A DNA stretch of 64,000 bases from Burkholderia catarinensis (GCF_001883705.2 NZ_MDEQ02000013.1:62001-126000); one strand, 5' to 3'; positions 1 through 9,032 are shown, counted from the first letter of the stretch. Notes: generated by a model from the letters alone, not told the origin. A program made the numbers and translations.

Positions 1-280
1 AGAACGCGGACCAGAATCCCGACACCTCGAAGCCCTTCAGCAGCGACGACGCGAACCAGAAGCACAGCGCGTTCACGACGAGGATGAACACCCCGAGCGT
101 GACGATCGTGACGGGCAGCGTCAGCAGGATCAGCACCGGGCGGATCACCGTGTTGATCAGGCCGAGCACGACCGCGATGATCAGCGCGGTGCCGAAGCTC
201 TTGATGTGGATCGACGGCACGAGGTACGTGATGATCAGCAGCGCGAGCGCATTGATGACCCAGGTGAGGATGACGCTCAT
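1..280 (-). CDS. Phage-holin-family (YvlD/DUF360-like) small membrane protein, 3' end cut by window
   Basis: About 93 residues are visible, starting at an ATG at 280. They are almost entirely hydrophobic and form three to four transmembrane segments. Motifs typical of the YvlD / 'phage holin family 4' group are visible: an N-terminal helix ending YLVPSIHIKSFGTA, then GLINTVIRPVLILLTLPVTI, then LGVFILVVNAL. The family name is historical. These are usually chromosomal inner-membrane proteins of unknown role, and nothing phage-like is nearby. The C-terminus lies beyond base 1. It lies downstream of ahcY on the same strand, separated by a long hairpin, so co-transcription is uncertain. Confidence 0.8.
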   Translation of the reverse strand, partial: MSVILTWVINALALLIITYLVPSIHIKSFGTALIIAVVLGLINTVIRPVLILLTLPVTIVTLGVFILVVNALCFWFASSLLKGFEVSGFWSAF

Positions 281-370
281 GGAGTGCTCCGGTTCGGTGG
301 TCGATCGGTATGATCAATGGCCGACGCCGGCCGCCGCGCGAGCCCGAAGGCGCGGCGCAGCGGGCCGGCG

Positions 371-409
371 CCGCGCCGTGTGCCCCGCAGCGGGGCGCGC
401 ACGGCGCGG
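371..409 (-). terminator. Long hairpin downstream of ahcY
   Basis: Two nested inverted repeats lie 10 bases past the ahcY stop. Outer arms are CCGCGCCGTG (371-380) and CACGGCGCGG (400-409). Inner arms are GCCCCGC (382-388) and GCGGGGC (390-396). The stem is very stable, but no T-run follows, so it may act as an attenuating or RNA-stabilising hairpin, not as a classical intrinsic terminator. Confidence 0.5.
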
Positions 410-419
410 CGGCGGCGCA

Positions 420-1838
420 TCAGTAGCGGTAGTGGTTCGGCTTGAACGGGCCGTCCTTCTGCACGCCGATGTACGAAGCCTGCTCGTCCGACAGCACGGA
501 CAGGTTCGCGCCGATGCGGGCCAGATGCAGGCGCGCCACCTTTTCATCGAGATGCTTCGGCAGCACGTACACCTTGTTCTCGTACTCGCCGCCGCGCACG
601 AACAGCTCGATCTGCGCGAGCGTCTGGTTCGCGAACGAGTTCGACATCACGAACGACGGGTGGCCGGTCGCGCAGCCGAGGTTCACGAGGCGGCCTTCCG
701 CCAGCAGGATCACGCGCTTGCCGTCCGGGAAGACGATGTGGTCGACCTGCGGCTTGATGTTTTCCCACTCGTACTGGCGGGTCGACGCGACGTCGATTTC
801 CGAGTCGAAGTGACCGATGTTGCAGACGATCGCGTTGTGGCGCATCGCCTTCATGTGGTCGTGGCCGATCACGTGGAAGTTGCCGGTGGCCGTCACGAAG
901 ATGTCGGCCTTGTCGGCCGCGTATTCCATCGTCACGACGCGGTAGCCTTCCATCGCCGCCTGCAGCGCGCAGATCGGATCGATTTCGGTGACCCACACGG
1001 TCGCGCCGAGGCCGCGCAGCGACTGCGCGCAGCCCTTGCCCACATCGCCGTAGCCCGCGACGACCGCGACCTTGCCCGCGATCATCACGTCGGTCGCGCG
1101 CTTGATGCCGTCGACGAGCGACTCACGGCAGCCGTACAGGTTGTCGAACTTCGACTTCGTGACCGAATCGTTCACGTTGAACGCCGGGAACGGCAGGCGG
1201 CCGTCCTTTTCCATCTGGTACAGGCGGTGCACGCCGGTCGTGGTTTCCTCGGTCACGCCCTTGATGTGCGCGAGGCGCGTCGAGTACCAGGTCGCGTCGA
1301 TGTCGAGGTGCTTCGCGATCGACTTGTACAGCGCGACTTCTTCCTCGTTGGTCGGCTTCGCGATCACCGAACGGTCCTTCTCGGCCTTCGCGCCGAGGAT
1401 CAGCAGCAGCGTTGCATCGCCGCCGTCGTCCAGGATCATGTTCGCGAATTCGCCGTTCGGCCATTCGAAGATGCGGTGCGAGAACTCCCAGTATTCGTCG
1501 AGCGACTCGCCCTTGAACGCGAACACCGGCGTGCCGGCTTCGACGATCGCGGCAGCCGCGTGGTCCTGCGTCGAGAAGATGTTGCACGAGGCCCAGCGGA
1601 CGTCCGCGCCGAGCGCCTTCAGCGTCTCGATCAGCACGCCCGTCTGGATCGTCATGTGCAGCGAACCGGCAATGCGCGCACCCTTCAGCGGCTGCTGCGC
1701 CTTGTATTCGTCGCGGATCTGCACGAGGCCCGGCATTTCGGTCTCGGCGATGTTCAGTTCCTTGCGGCCCCAGCCGGCCAGCGCCATGTCGGCGACGACG
1801 TAATCCTTGGAAGCCTGGGAATCGATAATGGCGTTCAT
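420..1838 (-). CDS. ahcY: Adenosylhomocysteinase (S-adenosyl-L-homocysteine hydrolase)
   Basis: Cytosolic NAD+-dependent enzyme that splits S-adenosylhomocysteine into adenosine and homocysteine, relieving product inhibition of methyltransferases in the activated methyl cycle. The protein is 472 residues, the usual bacterial length. Visible hallmarks are the substrate-site stretch [14 protein letters not shown] near residue 85, [14 protein letters not shown] near 220-230, the Rossmann glycine motif [13 protein letters not shown] near 260, and the conserved C-terminal KPNHYRY. The ATG at 1838 was chosen because AGGAGGG sits at proper distance upstream. An in-frame GTG directly before it (1841) is the alternative. 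The leader carries an SAH riboswitch, so expression should rise when the substrate accumulates. Confidence 0.98.
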   Translation of the reverse strand: MNAIIDSQASKDYVVADMALAGWGRKELNIAETEMPGLVQIRDEYKAQQPLKGARIAGSLHMTIQTGVLIETLKALGADVRWASCNIFSTQDHAAAAIVEAGTPVFAFKGESLDEYWEFSHRIFEWPNGEFANMILDDGGDATLLLILGAKAEKDRSVIAKPTNEEEVALYKSIAKHLDIDATWYSTRLAHIKGVTEETTTGVHRLYQMEKDGRLPFPAFNVNDSVTKSKFDNLYGCRESLVDGIKRATDVMIAGKVAVVAGYGDVGKGCAQSLRGLGATVWVTEIDPICALQAAMEGYRVVTMEYAADKADIFVTATGNFHVIGHDHMKAMRHNAIVCNIGHFDSEIDVASTRQYEWENIKPQVDHIVFPDGKRVILLAEGRLVNLGCATGHPSFVMSNSFANQTLAQIELFVRGGEYENKVYVLPKHLDEKVARLHLARIGANLSVLSDEQASYIGVQKDGPFKPNHYRY

Positions 1839-1874
1839 CACGCCCTCCTTTCTAAAAAGTTTCTAGATTGGTGA

Positions 1875-1985
1875 CGTGAGCGCCGTTCAGGAAGCGGGGC
1901 CGGCGCGAATTCGCCGCACGGCTGCTTGGTGAAGCCTTCCGAGCCTGGCAGGCCCAGAATGGCCCGTCGCAACGCTCCTCGGAAA
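1875..1985 (-). promoter_or_regulatory. SAH riboswitch in the ahcY leader
   Basis: Read on the minus strand, the leader contains in order CCGAGGAGCGTTGCGACGG, then a P2 hairpin, then GCCAGGCTCGGA, and finally AACGGCGCTCACG. These are the conserved blocks of the S-adenosylhomocysteine riboswitch, known upstream of ahcY in beta-proteobacteria. The first and third blocks pair as P1 (CCGAG with CTCGG). The last block pairs with GAGCG of the first to form the pseudoknot stem. The element ends about 35 bases before the start codon. SAH binding is known to turn expression on in this class. Confidence 0.93.
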
Positions 1986-1994
1986 ACGGAGGGG

Positions 1995-2000
1995 ATTGTA
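1995..2000 (-). promoter_or_regulatory. Candidate -10 box for ahcY
   Basis: TACAAT on the minus strand lies about 10 bases upstream of the first riboswitch base, where a transcription start would be expected. No ideal -35 is present. TTGCGC occurs 19 bases further upstream. Confidence 0.5.
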
Positions 2001-2071
2001 GCAAATCGGCGCGCGAAATGCGCAAGCGGCGCACACGCGCGGCGTCGGCGCGCGTTGCCGTCGGGAAAGGG

Positions 2072-2806
2072 TCAGGACTCCGCGCCGACCCACGCCTGCT
2101 CGCGCAGCCGCGCGCGCAGCCGTGCGACGGCCTGGCTGTGCAACTGGCACACGCGCGATTCGCTCACTTCGAGCACCGCGCCGATCTCGCGCAGATTCAG
2201 ACCCCGTTCGTAGTACAGCGACATCAGCAGCTTCTCGCGCTCCGGCAGCCGCTCGATCGCCTCGACGAGCGCCTCGCGCAGGTGTTCGTCGAGCAGCGCC
2301 GACAGCGGATCGGCGTGATCGACGCGATAGCGGTCGAGGAACGGCTCGTCGTCGGCCGCGCGGTCGAAATCCTCGTAGTAGATGAGCTGGCTGCCGTGCA
2401 GGTCCTGCAGCATCCCCTGGTATTCGTCGAGCGGCATGTTCAGGTGCTGCGCGATCTCGGTCTCGCTCGCCGAGCGGCCGAGATGCTGCTCGACCTGGTG
2501 CACCGCGTGCTCGACCTCGCGCGACGTCTTGCGCAGGCTGCGCGGCAGCCAGTCGTTGCTGCGCAGCTCGTCGAGCATCGCGCCGCGGATGCGCTGCGTC
2601 GCGTAGGTCTCGAACTGCGCGCCCTGGTCTTCCTTGTAGCGGCCGGCCGCGTCCATCAGCCCGATCATGCCGGCCTGGATCAGGTCGTCGAGGTCGACGC
2701 TCGCCGGCATCTTCGCGACGAGCTGCAGCCCGAGGCGACGCACGAGCGGCGCATATTGCGCGAGCACGTCGGCCTGGGACATCTTTCCTTGAGCGTTGTA
2801 CATCAT
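2072..2806 (-). CDS. fliA: RNA polymerase sigma factor 28 for flagellar operons
   Basis: Alternative sigma factor that directs RNA polymerase to late flagellar and chemotaxis promoters (TAAA-N15-GCCGATAA type). The protein has 244 residues, normal for FliA. Region 2 contains DLIQAGMIGLMDAAGRY and the FETYATQRIRGAMLDELR helix. Region 4 near the C-terminus contains LNLREIGAVLEVSESRVCQL, the -35-binding helix-turn-helix. An ATG doublet is present, and the first (2806) has AGGAGA six bases upstream. Last gene of the flhB-flhA-flhF-flhG-fliA operon, 22 bases after flhG. Two matching sigma-28 promoters are visible in this window, before motA and fliC. Confidence 0.97.
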   Translation of the reverse strand: MMYNAQGKMSQADVLAQYAPLVRRLGLQLVAKMPASVDLDDLIQAGMIGLMDAAGRYKEDQGAQFETYATQRIRGAMLDELRSNDWLPRSLRKTSREVEHAVHQVEQHLGRSASETEIAQHLNMPLDEYQGMLQDLHGSQLIYYEDFDRAADDEPFLDRYRVDHADPLSALLDEHLREALVEAIERLPEREKLLMSLYYERGLNLREIGAVLEVSESRVCQLHSQAVARLRARLREQAWVGAES

Positions 2807-2828
2807 GGCTCTCTCCTTCCGGTGGCGT

Positions 2829-3647
2829 TCACGCGGCGTGTGCCGCGCCCGCCTCATACGACGGCTTGCCGCCCGCATGGACGGCGCGGCCCGCACCCGA
2901 ACTCGGGCGCATCGGCCAGTACAGCAGGTCGGCGGCAATCTGCCGGTAGTCGCGCGCGGCACCCGACGACGGGAACGCGTCGACCCCGGCGCGCCCCAGT
3001 TCGCGTGCGTGCTCGACCAGCGGATCGGCGCTCACGCAGCCCGCGTCGGCGATCGACACGGTCAGGTAGCGGCTCGCGACGCCCGCGAGGTTGTCGAAGG
3101 CCGTCTTCGCGTCCGCGTGGCTGCCGACGTGATTGGTCAGCACGCGGAACTGCGCGAACGCGTGCGCGAAATGCAGCCGCTTCATGCACGCATACGCCTC
3201 GGTGATCGCCTGCGCGGCGACCCGCGTGACGACCAGCACGTCGTGCGCTTCGCGCGCGAGCGCCGAGAACGATCCGTCGGCGCCGAGCTGCGCGTCGACG
3301 AGCACGATGTCGGCCGGGCCGTCGATGAAGTCGCTCAGTTGCGCGTCGCTGTAGCCGGCGCGCGCGAGCCGCGCGGCCGCGCACAGGCCGAACCCGGCGG
3401 CCACCCGCGTGCGCTCGCCGTCGCGCAGCCACGCGCCCGCGAGGGTCGCGCTGGCCGATTGCACGTCGGCGCGCTCGTCGACGACGAGCACATCCTTGCC
3501 GAGCGACGCGAGCGCCGCCGCCAGGTTCACGATGGTGGACGTGCAGCCGACACCCGCCGGCCCGCCCGTCACCGCGACGATGCGCGACGCGCGCCCGGCC
3601 AGCAGGCGCCGAAGTCCTTCGGCCTGATCGATGATTCGCTTATCCAA
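2829..3647 (-). CDS. flhG: FlhG/FleN-like MinD-family flagellar number regulator with degenerate P-loop
   Basis: 272 residues and MinD/ParA-like. FlhG normally binds ATP, dimerises at the membrane and antagonises FlhF to set flagellar number. Here the P-loop reads VTGGPAGVGCTS: both lysines of the deviant Walker A (KGGxGK) are replaced, by P and C. The strand VLVVDERADV and the later IVLVDAQLG match Walker-like strands, so the fold looks intact. The gene overlaps the end of flhF by 8 bases. It begins at a TTG preceded by GAGGTG, because no better start fits the reading frame. Position between flhF and fliA is typical. Whether it still hydrolyses ATP is doubtful. Confidence 0.88.
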   Translation of the reverse strand: MDKRIIDQAEGLRRLLAGRASRIVAVTGGPAGVGCTSTIVNLAAALASLGKDVLVVDERADVQSASATLAGAWLRDGERTRVAAGFGLCAAARLARAGYSDAQLSDFIDGPADIVLVDAQLGADGSFSALAREAHDVLVVTRVAAQAITEAYACMKRLHFAHAFAQFRVLTNHVGSHADAKTAFDNLAGVASRYLTVSIADAGCVSADPLVEHARELGRAGVDAFPSSGAARDYRQIAADLLYWPMRPSSGAGRAVHAGGKPSYEAGAAHAA

Positions 3648-5394
3648 ATCGCACCTCGTGCAGCTCGGCGGTGGAACGTGCGGTCAGTGCGGAAAGCAGC
3701 GTCGGCATGTCCTCGTCTTGCGGCACGAAGGGCGAGCCGTCGCGCGGTACACAGAACGCGCTCTTCAGCAGGAATTTGGTCGATGCGACGTACAGGTTCT
3801 CCGGCACCTTCTGGCCGGTCGACACGTAGTGGACCGGCAGCTTGTAGCGGATCACCGTGTCGAGCACGCCGCCGAGGTGAGTCGCCTCGTCGAGCTTCGT
3901 CAGGATGCAGCCGGCGAGATCCGCGGATCCCGCCTGCGGATGCTCGCCCGCGCTGCGGTACGCCTGCACGACTTCGTTGAGCGTGTCGCCATGGCTCGTC
4001 GCGTTGAGCAGCAGCAGGCGCTGCACCTGCGCATTCGCGCCGTGCAGCATCGCGATCTGGTCGGACACCGCGCGGTCGCGCTGGCTCATGCCGATCGTGT
4101 CGATCAGCACGATGTGCTTGTTGCGCAGCTCGGACAGCGCGAGCGCGAGATCGCCCCCATCCTTCACCGCGTGCACGGGCACGCCGAGGATCTTGCCGAA
4201 GATGCGCAGCTGCTCGTGGCCGCCGATCCGGTAGCTGTCGGTGGTCAGCAGCGCGACCTTGCTCGCGCCGAAGCGCATCACGCAACGCGCGGCCAGCTTT
4301 GCGGTGGTGGTCGTCTTGCCGACGCCCGTCGGCCCCATCAGCGCGAACACGCCGCCGCGCTCCATCAGCGCGTCCTCGCTGTCGAGCACCGGCAGGTTCG
4401 CCGCGAGCACCGACTGCGCCCATTCGGCGGCCTGTTCGAAGGTCTGCGCGCCGTCGCCGGACGGCAGGTTGTCGACCAGCATCCGCACGAGCTGCGCGGA
4501 AAAGCCGGCCGCGAACAGGTGCTTCGTCAGCGCGCCATGCACGGCGCTGCGACGCTGGCGGTCATGCCACATCAGGTTGTCGAACTGCTCTTCCATCATC
4601 CCGCGCAGCTCGCCGAGCTCGTGCATCACCGTATCGTTGACGATCCGCTCGATGCGCGACTTCACCGCATCGGCCACCGCAGCGGCCGTGTCGGCGGACA
4701 GGCGCGTGCGCTCGGCCGCCTTCGCAGCAGGCGCGGCGCTTGCGTCGGGCGCGCGGGCGGCGGCCGCCGGGATCCGGCGTTCGGCGTCGCGCACGATGTC
4801 GCGCGCCCAGTCGGGCGGCGTCGCGCTCACGGCGGCCTGCGGGGCAGGCGCGCTCGCCTGCGGCGCGGCGGGCGCCGCCTGCGCGCGTGCGACCAGCGCG
4901 TCGCGCTGCTGCGTCAGGCGCTTTGCGTGCTCGACCAGCCACGGCGCGGGTTCGGAGGCGGCGGCCGGCGTACCGGCGGCGGGTGTCGCAATCGACGGCG
5001 ATACCGCTACCGGCGCGTCCGCGTCGATCGCCGCAGGATGCGCCGCCTCCGCATCGGCGCTTGCGCCGAACACGGACGAGAACACGTCCGGCAGCCCGCC
5101 ATCGCCCGCCGCATACGGATTGGCGACCGGACGCGCCGGCGCGGCGCCCGGGCGGGCCACGATGCCCGGCACCGCGGCGGCCGGCACGGATTCCGGCAGG
5201 CGCGGCGCGGCACTCCGCGGCCGCGCGGCCGGCGGCGTCACCGCGGCCAGGTCCGAATCGGCAAGGGCCACGATTTCGACGCTGCCGTCATCGAGCGCGC
5301 GGTTCGACAGCACGACCGCGTCCGCGCCGAGCGCCTCGCGCACGAGACGAAGTGCGTCGCGGCTCGTTGCGCCGGTAAATTTGCGAATGTTCAA
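3640..5394 (-). CDS. flhF: Signal-recognition-type GTPase FlhF, flagellar placement
   Basis: 584 residues, longer than many FlhF proteins (about 400-480). The N-terminus MNIRKFTGATSRDALRLVRE is the conserved FlhF start. Residues about 60-260 form an Ala/Pro-rich low-complexity B region, which accounts for the extra length. The NG domain follows, with P-loop GPTGVGKTTTTAKLAA, DTIGMSQRD (G3) and TKLDEATHLGG (G4). SRP-like GTPase that recruits early flagellar components to the pole. Start is a TTG that overlaps the flhA stop (TTGA), an unusual codon supported by the conserved N-terminus and by translational coupling. Confidence 0.96.
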   Translation of the reverse strand: MNIRKFTGATSRDALRLVREALGADAVVLSNRALDDGSVEIVALADSDLAAVTPPAARPRSAAPRLPESVPAAAVPGIVARPGAAPARPVANPYAAGDGGLPDVFSSVFGASADAEAAHPAAIDADAPVAVSPSIATPAAGTPAAASEPAPWLVEHAKRLTQQRDALVARAQAAPAAPQASAPAPQAAVSATPPDWARDIVRDAERRIPAAAARAPDASAAPAAKAAERTRLSADTAAAVADAVKSRIERIVNDTVMHELGELRGMMEEQFDNLMWHDRQRRSAVHGALTKHLFAAGFSAQLVRMLVDNLPSGDGAQTFEQAAEWAQSVLAANLPVLDSEDALMERGGVFALMGPTGVGKTTTTAKLAARCVMRFGASKVALLTTDSYRIGGHEQLRIFGKILGVPVHAVKDGGDLALALSELRNKHIVLIDTIGMSQRDRAVSDQIAMLHGANAQVQRLLLLNATSHGDTLNEVVQAYRSAGEHPQAGSADLAGCILTKLDEATHLGGVLDTVIRYKLPVHYVSTGQKVPENLYVASTKFLLKSAFCVPRDGSPFVPQDEDMPTLLSALTARSTAELHEVRFG

Positions 5395-7490
5395 GCGGAA
5401 CCCCCGATGACGTTAACGACTTTGATCGTGCGTGTGTCCGGCACTTCGGCATACGACAGCACTTTCAATTGCGGCAGGCTGCGGCGCAGGAAACGCGCGA
5501 GCATCGCGCGCAGCGCGTGCTGCACGAGCAGCACGGGCGGCAGCCCGAGATTCTGTTGACGCAGCATCGCTTGCTGCGTGCCGGTCAGAAGGTTGTGTGC
5601 GAGGCCGGGTTCGAGGCCCGGATTCGCGCCGGTGGCGAGCGCCTGCGACAGCACGCGCTCGAGATTCGAGTCGAGGCCCATCACCTGCATCTCGCCCGCG
5701 CCCGGATACCACTGCTGCGTGATCGCGCGGCCGAGCGAGAGCCGCACCGCGGCCGTGATCTCGAACGCGTCGCCGCGGCCCGCATGTTCGGACACGGCCT
5801 CGAGGATCGTGCGCATGTCGCGGATCGGCACGCCTTCCTCAAGCAGGTTCTGCAGCACCTTCTGCAGCGTCGTCAGCGAGATCGTCTTCGGCACGAGGTC
5901 CTCGACGAGCGACGGCGCGTCCTTGCCGGTGCGCTCGACGAGCGCCTGCACTTCCTGGCGGCCGAGCAGCTCGGCCGCGTGCTGGACGACGAGATGGTTC
6001 AGGTGCGTCGCGACGACCGTGCTCGCGTCGACCACCGTGTAGCCGTACACCTGCGCCTGCTCGCGCAGCGCGACGTCGATCCACACGGCCGGCAGCCCGA
6101 ACGCGGGATCCTGCGTGACGGCGCCCGGCAGCGCGGCCGTCACCTGGCCGGGGTTGATCGCGAGCCACTGGCCCGGGAATACTTCGCCGACGCCGATCTC
6201 GACGCCCTTCAGCGCGATCCGGTACGCGTTCGGCCGCAGCTCGAGGTTGTCGCGGATATGGATCACCGGCGGCAGGAAGCCGATTTCCTGCGCGAATTTC
6301 TTGCGGATGCTCTTGATGCGCTTGAGCAGTTCGCCGTCGCTGTTCTTGTCGACGAGCGGGATCAGCCGGTAGCCGACTTCCAGCCCGAGCGGGTCGATCA
6401 GCTGCACGTCGTCCCAGGTCGCCTCGTGGCTGTCGGACGGCAGCACGGCGGGCGGCGCGATGTCGGTCACGTCGCCGGCCGCCTTGCGGGCCGCCGCGCG
6501 CTTCGTCTGCGTGCGGGCCAGCCAGATCGCGCCGCCGCCGAGCCCGAGAAACGCGAAGTGCGGCATCCCGGGGATCAGCCCCATCAGCACGATGATCACG
6601 CCGGTGATCATCAGCACGCGCGGGTTCGTGAACAGCTGGCCGGTGATCTGCGTGCCGATGTCCTCGTCGGTCGCGACGCGCGATACGATCACGCCGGCCG
6701 CGGTCGAGATCACGAGCGACGGGATCTGCGCGACGAGGCCATCGCCGATCGTCAGCAGCGTGTAGTTCGTGCCGGCCGCCGCGAAGCTCATGTCGTGCTG
6801 GACCATCCCGACGATCAGCCCGCCGATCACGTTGATCGCCATGATGATCAGGCCGGCGATCGCGTCGCCGCGCACGAACTTCGACGCGCCGTCCATCGAC
6901 CCGTAGAACTCGGCTTCCTGCGACACGGCCAGGCGGCGCTTGCGCGCCTGTTCCTCGTTGACGAGGCCCGCGTTCAGGTCGGCGTCGATCGCCATCTGCT
7001 TGCCGGGCATCGCATCGAGCGTGAAGCGCGCGGACACTTCGGCGATCCGCCCCGCGCCCTTCGTGATCACCATGAAGTTGATGATCATCAGGATCACGAA
7101 CACGATGATGCCGACCGCGAAGTTGCCGCCGACGAGGAAGTGGCCGAACGCCTCGATCACCTGGCCGGCCGCGTCGGGGCCCGTGTGGCCCTCGAGCAGC
7201 ACGACGCGCGTCGACGCGACGTTCAGCGACAGGCGCAGCAGCGTCGAGAACAGCAGCACGCTCGGGAACGCCGCGAAGTCGAGCGGCTTCATCGTGTACA
7301 TGCTCACGAGCAGCACCATCACCGACAGCGCGATGTTGAACGTGAACAGCAGATCCAGCAGCAGCGGCGGCAGCGGCAGGATCATCATCCCCAGGATCAT
7401 GCAGATGAGGATCGGGCCCGCGAGCGCGCGCAGGTTGGTGCCCGCGAACGGGTTCGAGCGCTTCGCGAGCAGGCCGGTCGGGGTGCTCAT
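5391..7490 (-). CDS. flhA: Flagellar type III export gate protein FlhA
   Basis: 699 residues. The N-terminal half has about eight transmembrane segments, beginning LAGPILICMILGMMILPLPP, with the family signature in RLSLNVASTRVVLLEGHTG and the FHIPEP-type cytoplasmic loop (AGRIAEVSARFTLDAMPGKQ). The C-terminal half (from about residue 360) is the cytoplasmic nonamer-ring domain that docks chaperone-substrate complexes. It works with FlhB in the inner-membrane export gate. ATG at 7490 overlaps the flhB stop (ATGA) and GGAGTG lies just upstream, so flhB and flhA are translationally coupled. Confidence 0.98.
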   Translation of the reverse strand: MSTPTGLLAKRSNPFAGTNLRALAGPILICMILGMMILPLPPLLLDLLFTFNIALSVMVLLVSMYTMKPLDFAAFPSVLLFSTLLRLSLNVASTRVVLLEGHTGPDAAGQVIEAFGHFLVGGNFAVGIIVFVILMIINFMVITKGAGRIAEVSARFTLDAMPGKQMAIDADLNAGLVNEEQARKRRLAVSQEAEFYGSMDGASKFVRGDAIAGLIIMAINVIGGLIVGMVQHDMSFAAAGTNYTLLTIGDGLVAQIPSLVISTAAGVIVSRVATDEDIGTQITGQLFTNPRVLMITGVIIVLMGLIPGMPHFAFLGLGGGAIWLARTQTKRAAARKAAGDVTDIAPPAVLPSDSHEATWDDVQLIDPLGLEVGYRLIPLVDKNSDGELLKRIKSIRKKFAQEIGFLPPVIHIRDNLELRPNAYRIALKGVEIGVGEVFPGQWLAINPGQVTAALPGAVTQDPAFGLPAVWIDVALREQAQVYGYTVVDASTVVATHLNHLVVQHAAELLGRQEVQALVERTGKDAPSLVEDLVPKTISLTTLQKVLQNLLEEGVPIRDMRTILEAVSEHAGRGDAFEITAAVRLSLGRAITQQWYPGAGEMQVMGLDSNLERVLSQALATGANPGLEPGLAHNLLTGTQQAMLRQQNLGLPPVLLVQHALRAMLARFLRRSLPQLKVLSYAEVPDTRTIKVVNVIGGSA

Positions 7491-8683
7491 GCCACTCCTC
7501 CGTTGCCGAGCGTGTCTTCGGCTTCGTCGCGTTCGTCGTCGGCCGATACCGACGTACCCTTGTCGAGTTCGGCCGGCACGTCCAGATCGACCGGCACCGC
7601 GGGGAACGCGCCGCCTTCCGAGCGGAAGCGCTTGAGCTGGTAGACCCACGCGAGCACTTCGGCGACGGCCCCGTACAGCGGGCCGGGAATCTCGCGCTCG
7701 AGTTCGACGTTGTGATACAGCGCACGCGCGAGCGGCGGCGCTTCGAGCAGCGGCACGTTGTGTTCGGCCGCGAGTTCGCGGATGCGCACGGCGACGAGGT
7801 TCACGCCCTTCGCGACGACCTTCGGCGCGCGCATCTCGCCGTCCGTGTATTGCAGCGCGACGGCGAAGTGCGTCGGGTTCGTGACGACCACGTCGGCCTT
7901 CGGCACGGCCGCCATCATCCGGCGGCGCGCGATCGCGCGCTGCTGCTGGCGGATCCGCCCCTTCACGTGCGGATCGCCTTCGTTCTCGCGGTGCTCGCGC
8001 TTCACTTCGTCCTTCGTCATGCGCAACTTCTTGTTGTACTGCCAGATTTGGTAAGGCACATCGAGCGCGGCAACCACCAGCATACCGGCGACCGTCGTGC
8101 CGCAGCACACGGCGACCAGGTGCAGCGCATCGGGGAGCGCCACGCCGAGCGGCTGCATCGCGAGGCCGAGCAGTTCGTCCTTGCTGCGCCAGATCGCGAT
8201 GCCGCCGATCCCGCCGACGACCAGCGTCTTCGCGAGCGACATCCCGAGCTGGATCGGCCCCTGGATCGAGAAGATCCGGCCGAGGCCCGAGATCGGGTTC
8301 AGGCGGTCGAACTTCAGTTCGAACGTCTTCTGCGAGATCAGCCAGCCGCCGAGCGCCATCGGCGCGAGCAGCGCGGCGAGGCCGGTGAGCGCGAGGATCG
8401 GCAGCAGCGCGGTGAAGCCTTCGAGGCTCGCGCTGCCGGCCGCCGACAGCATCCGGTTCGTGTCGAATGCCGTCGCGCGATCGAACGTGAACGCGCCGCG
8501 CAGCATCGCCTGCAGATGTGCGCCCGACGGGCCCGCGACCAGCCATGCGCCGTAGAACCCGGCTGCGAGCAGCGCGAACGAAGCCAGTTCGCGCGAACGC
8601 GCGACCTGCCCCTCCTCGCGCGCCTTCTCGCGGCGTCTCGGAGTGGCGGCTTCGGTCTTGTCGAGATCGCTCTCGTCTGCCAC
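7487..8683 (-). CDS. flhB: Flagellar export switch protein FlhB
   Basis: 398 residues. The N-terminus is ADESDLDKTEAATPRRREKA, a conserved FlhB start. Four transmembrane segments follow and then a cytoplasmic autocleaving domain with NPTH (about residue 267, in VVTNPTHFAV). Cleavage between N and P is the known trigger for switching from rod/hook to filament export. I chose the GTG at 8683 because GGAGG lies five bases upstream and the protein then begins as in homologues. An ATG at 8728 would add 15 atypical residues. First gene of the flhB-flhA-flhF-flhG-fliA unit. Confidence 0.96.
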   Translation of the reverse strand: MADESDLDKTEAATPRRREKAREEGQVARSRELASFALLAAGFYGAWLVAGPSGAHLQAMLRGAFTFDRATAFDTNRMLSAAGSASLEGFTALLPILALTGLAALLAPMALGGWLISQKTFELKFDRLNPISGLGRIFSIQGPIQLGMSLAKTLVVGGIGGIAIWRSKDELLGLAMQPLGVALPDALHLVAVCCGTTVAGMLVVAALDVPYQIWQYNKKLRMTKDEVKREHRENEGDPHVKGRIRQQQRAIARRRMMAAVPKADVVVTNPTHFAVALQYTDGEMRAPKVVAKGVNLVAVRIRELAAEHNVPLLEAPPLARALYHNVELEREIPGPLYGAVAEVLAWVYQLKRFRSEGGAFPAVPVDLDVPAELDKGTSVSADDERDEAEDTLGNGGVA

Positions 8684-9032
8684 GGGGCCTCCAGTCGGGT
8701 ACGGCGGAATGCCGCTTTCCAGTGACACCGATTATTCACGGAGGCGTCAAACGCCGATCGGTCGAGCAAAGCCGGGAAAGGGGGGTATTTCGGGGAATCG
8801 GGCGAGCCGGTGCGAACGGGGCTGGAACGGGGGCGGAACGGTGCGCGGCGCGGCGGAAAAACGTGCCGGTCGGCGGAACGGCGCAGCGTCGATCCCGGAC
8901 GGGGCGGCGACGGCGTGAAGCGCGGAGACGGTGAGATGGGGAAGCGGGGAAAGCGGGCGAAGCGGGAAAAACGGAAACAACGGGGAAATCAGGCCCCGAC
9001 GCGACGGCGTCGCGCGTCGGGGCAGGCGTCGG
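8684..9032. other. Gene-free leader of flhB, purine-rich on the plus strand
   Basis: No convincing coding sequence. From about 8760 to 8990 the plus strand is strongly G/A-rich, with repeated GGGGAAA and AAGCGGG words. Toward 9000 it carries the DUF805 terminator hairpin. The flhB promoter must lie here, but I could not pick a clear sigma-70 or sigma-28 match. FlhDC-dependent promoters have no strong -35, which would fit. Confidence 0.5.
8993..9023 (-). terminator. Terminator-like hairpin after the DUF805 gene
   Basis: Arms GCCCCGACGC (8993-9002) and GCGTCGGGGC (9014-9023), ten pairs. The hairpin starts 10 bases past the DUF805 stop and is followed on the minus strand by TGATTTCCCC, only weakly T-rich. 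Confidence 0.55.

Noticed and set aside
1..280. Phage origin for the 'holin family' gene
   Set aside because: No other phage genes are present. The family is a widespread chromosomal membrane protein.
84..1874. A 596-codon plus-strand open frame
   Set aside because: Antisense to ahcY and its riboswitch. The translation is Arg/Ala/Val-rich only.
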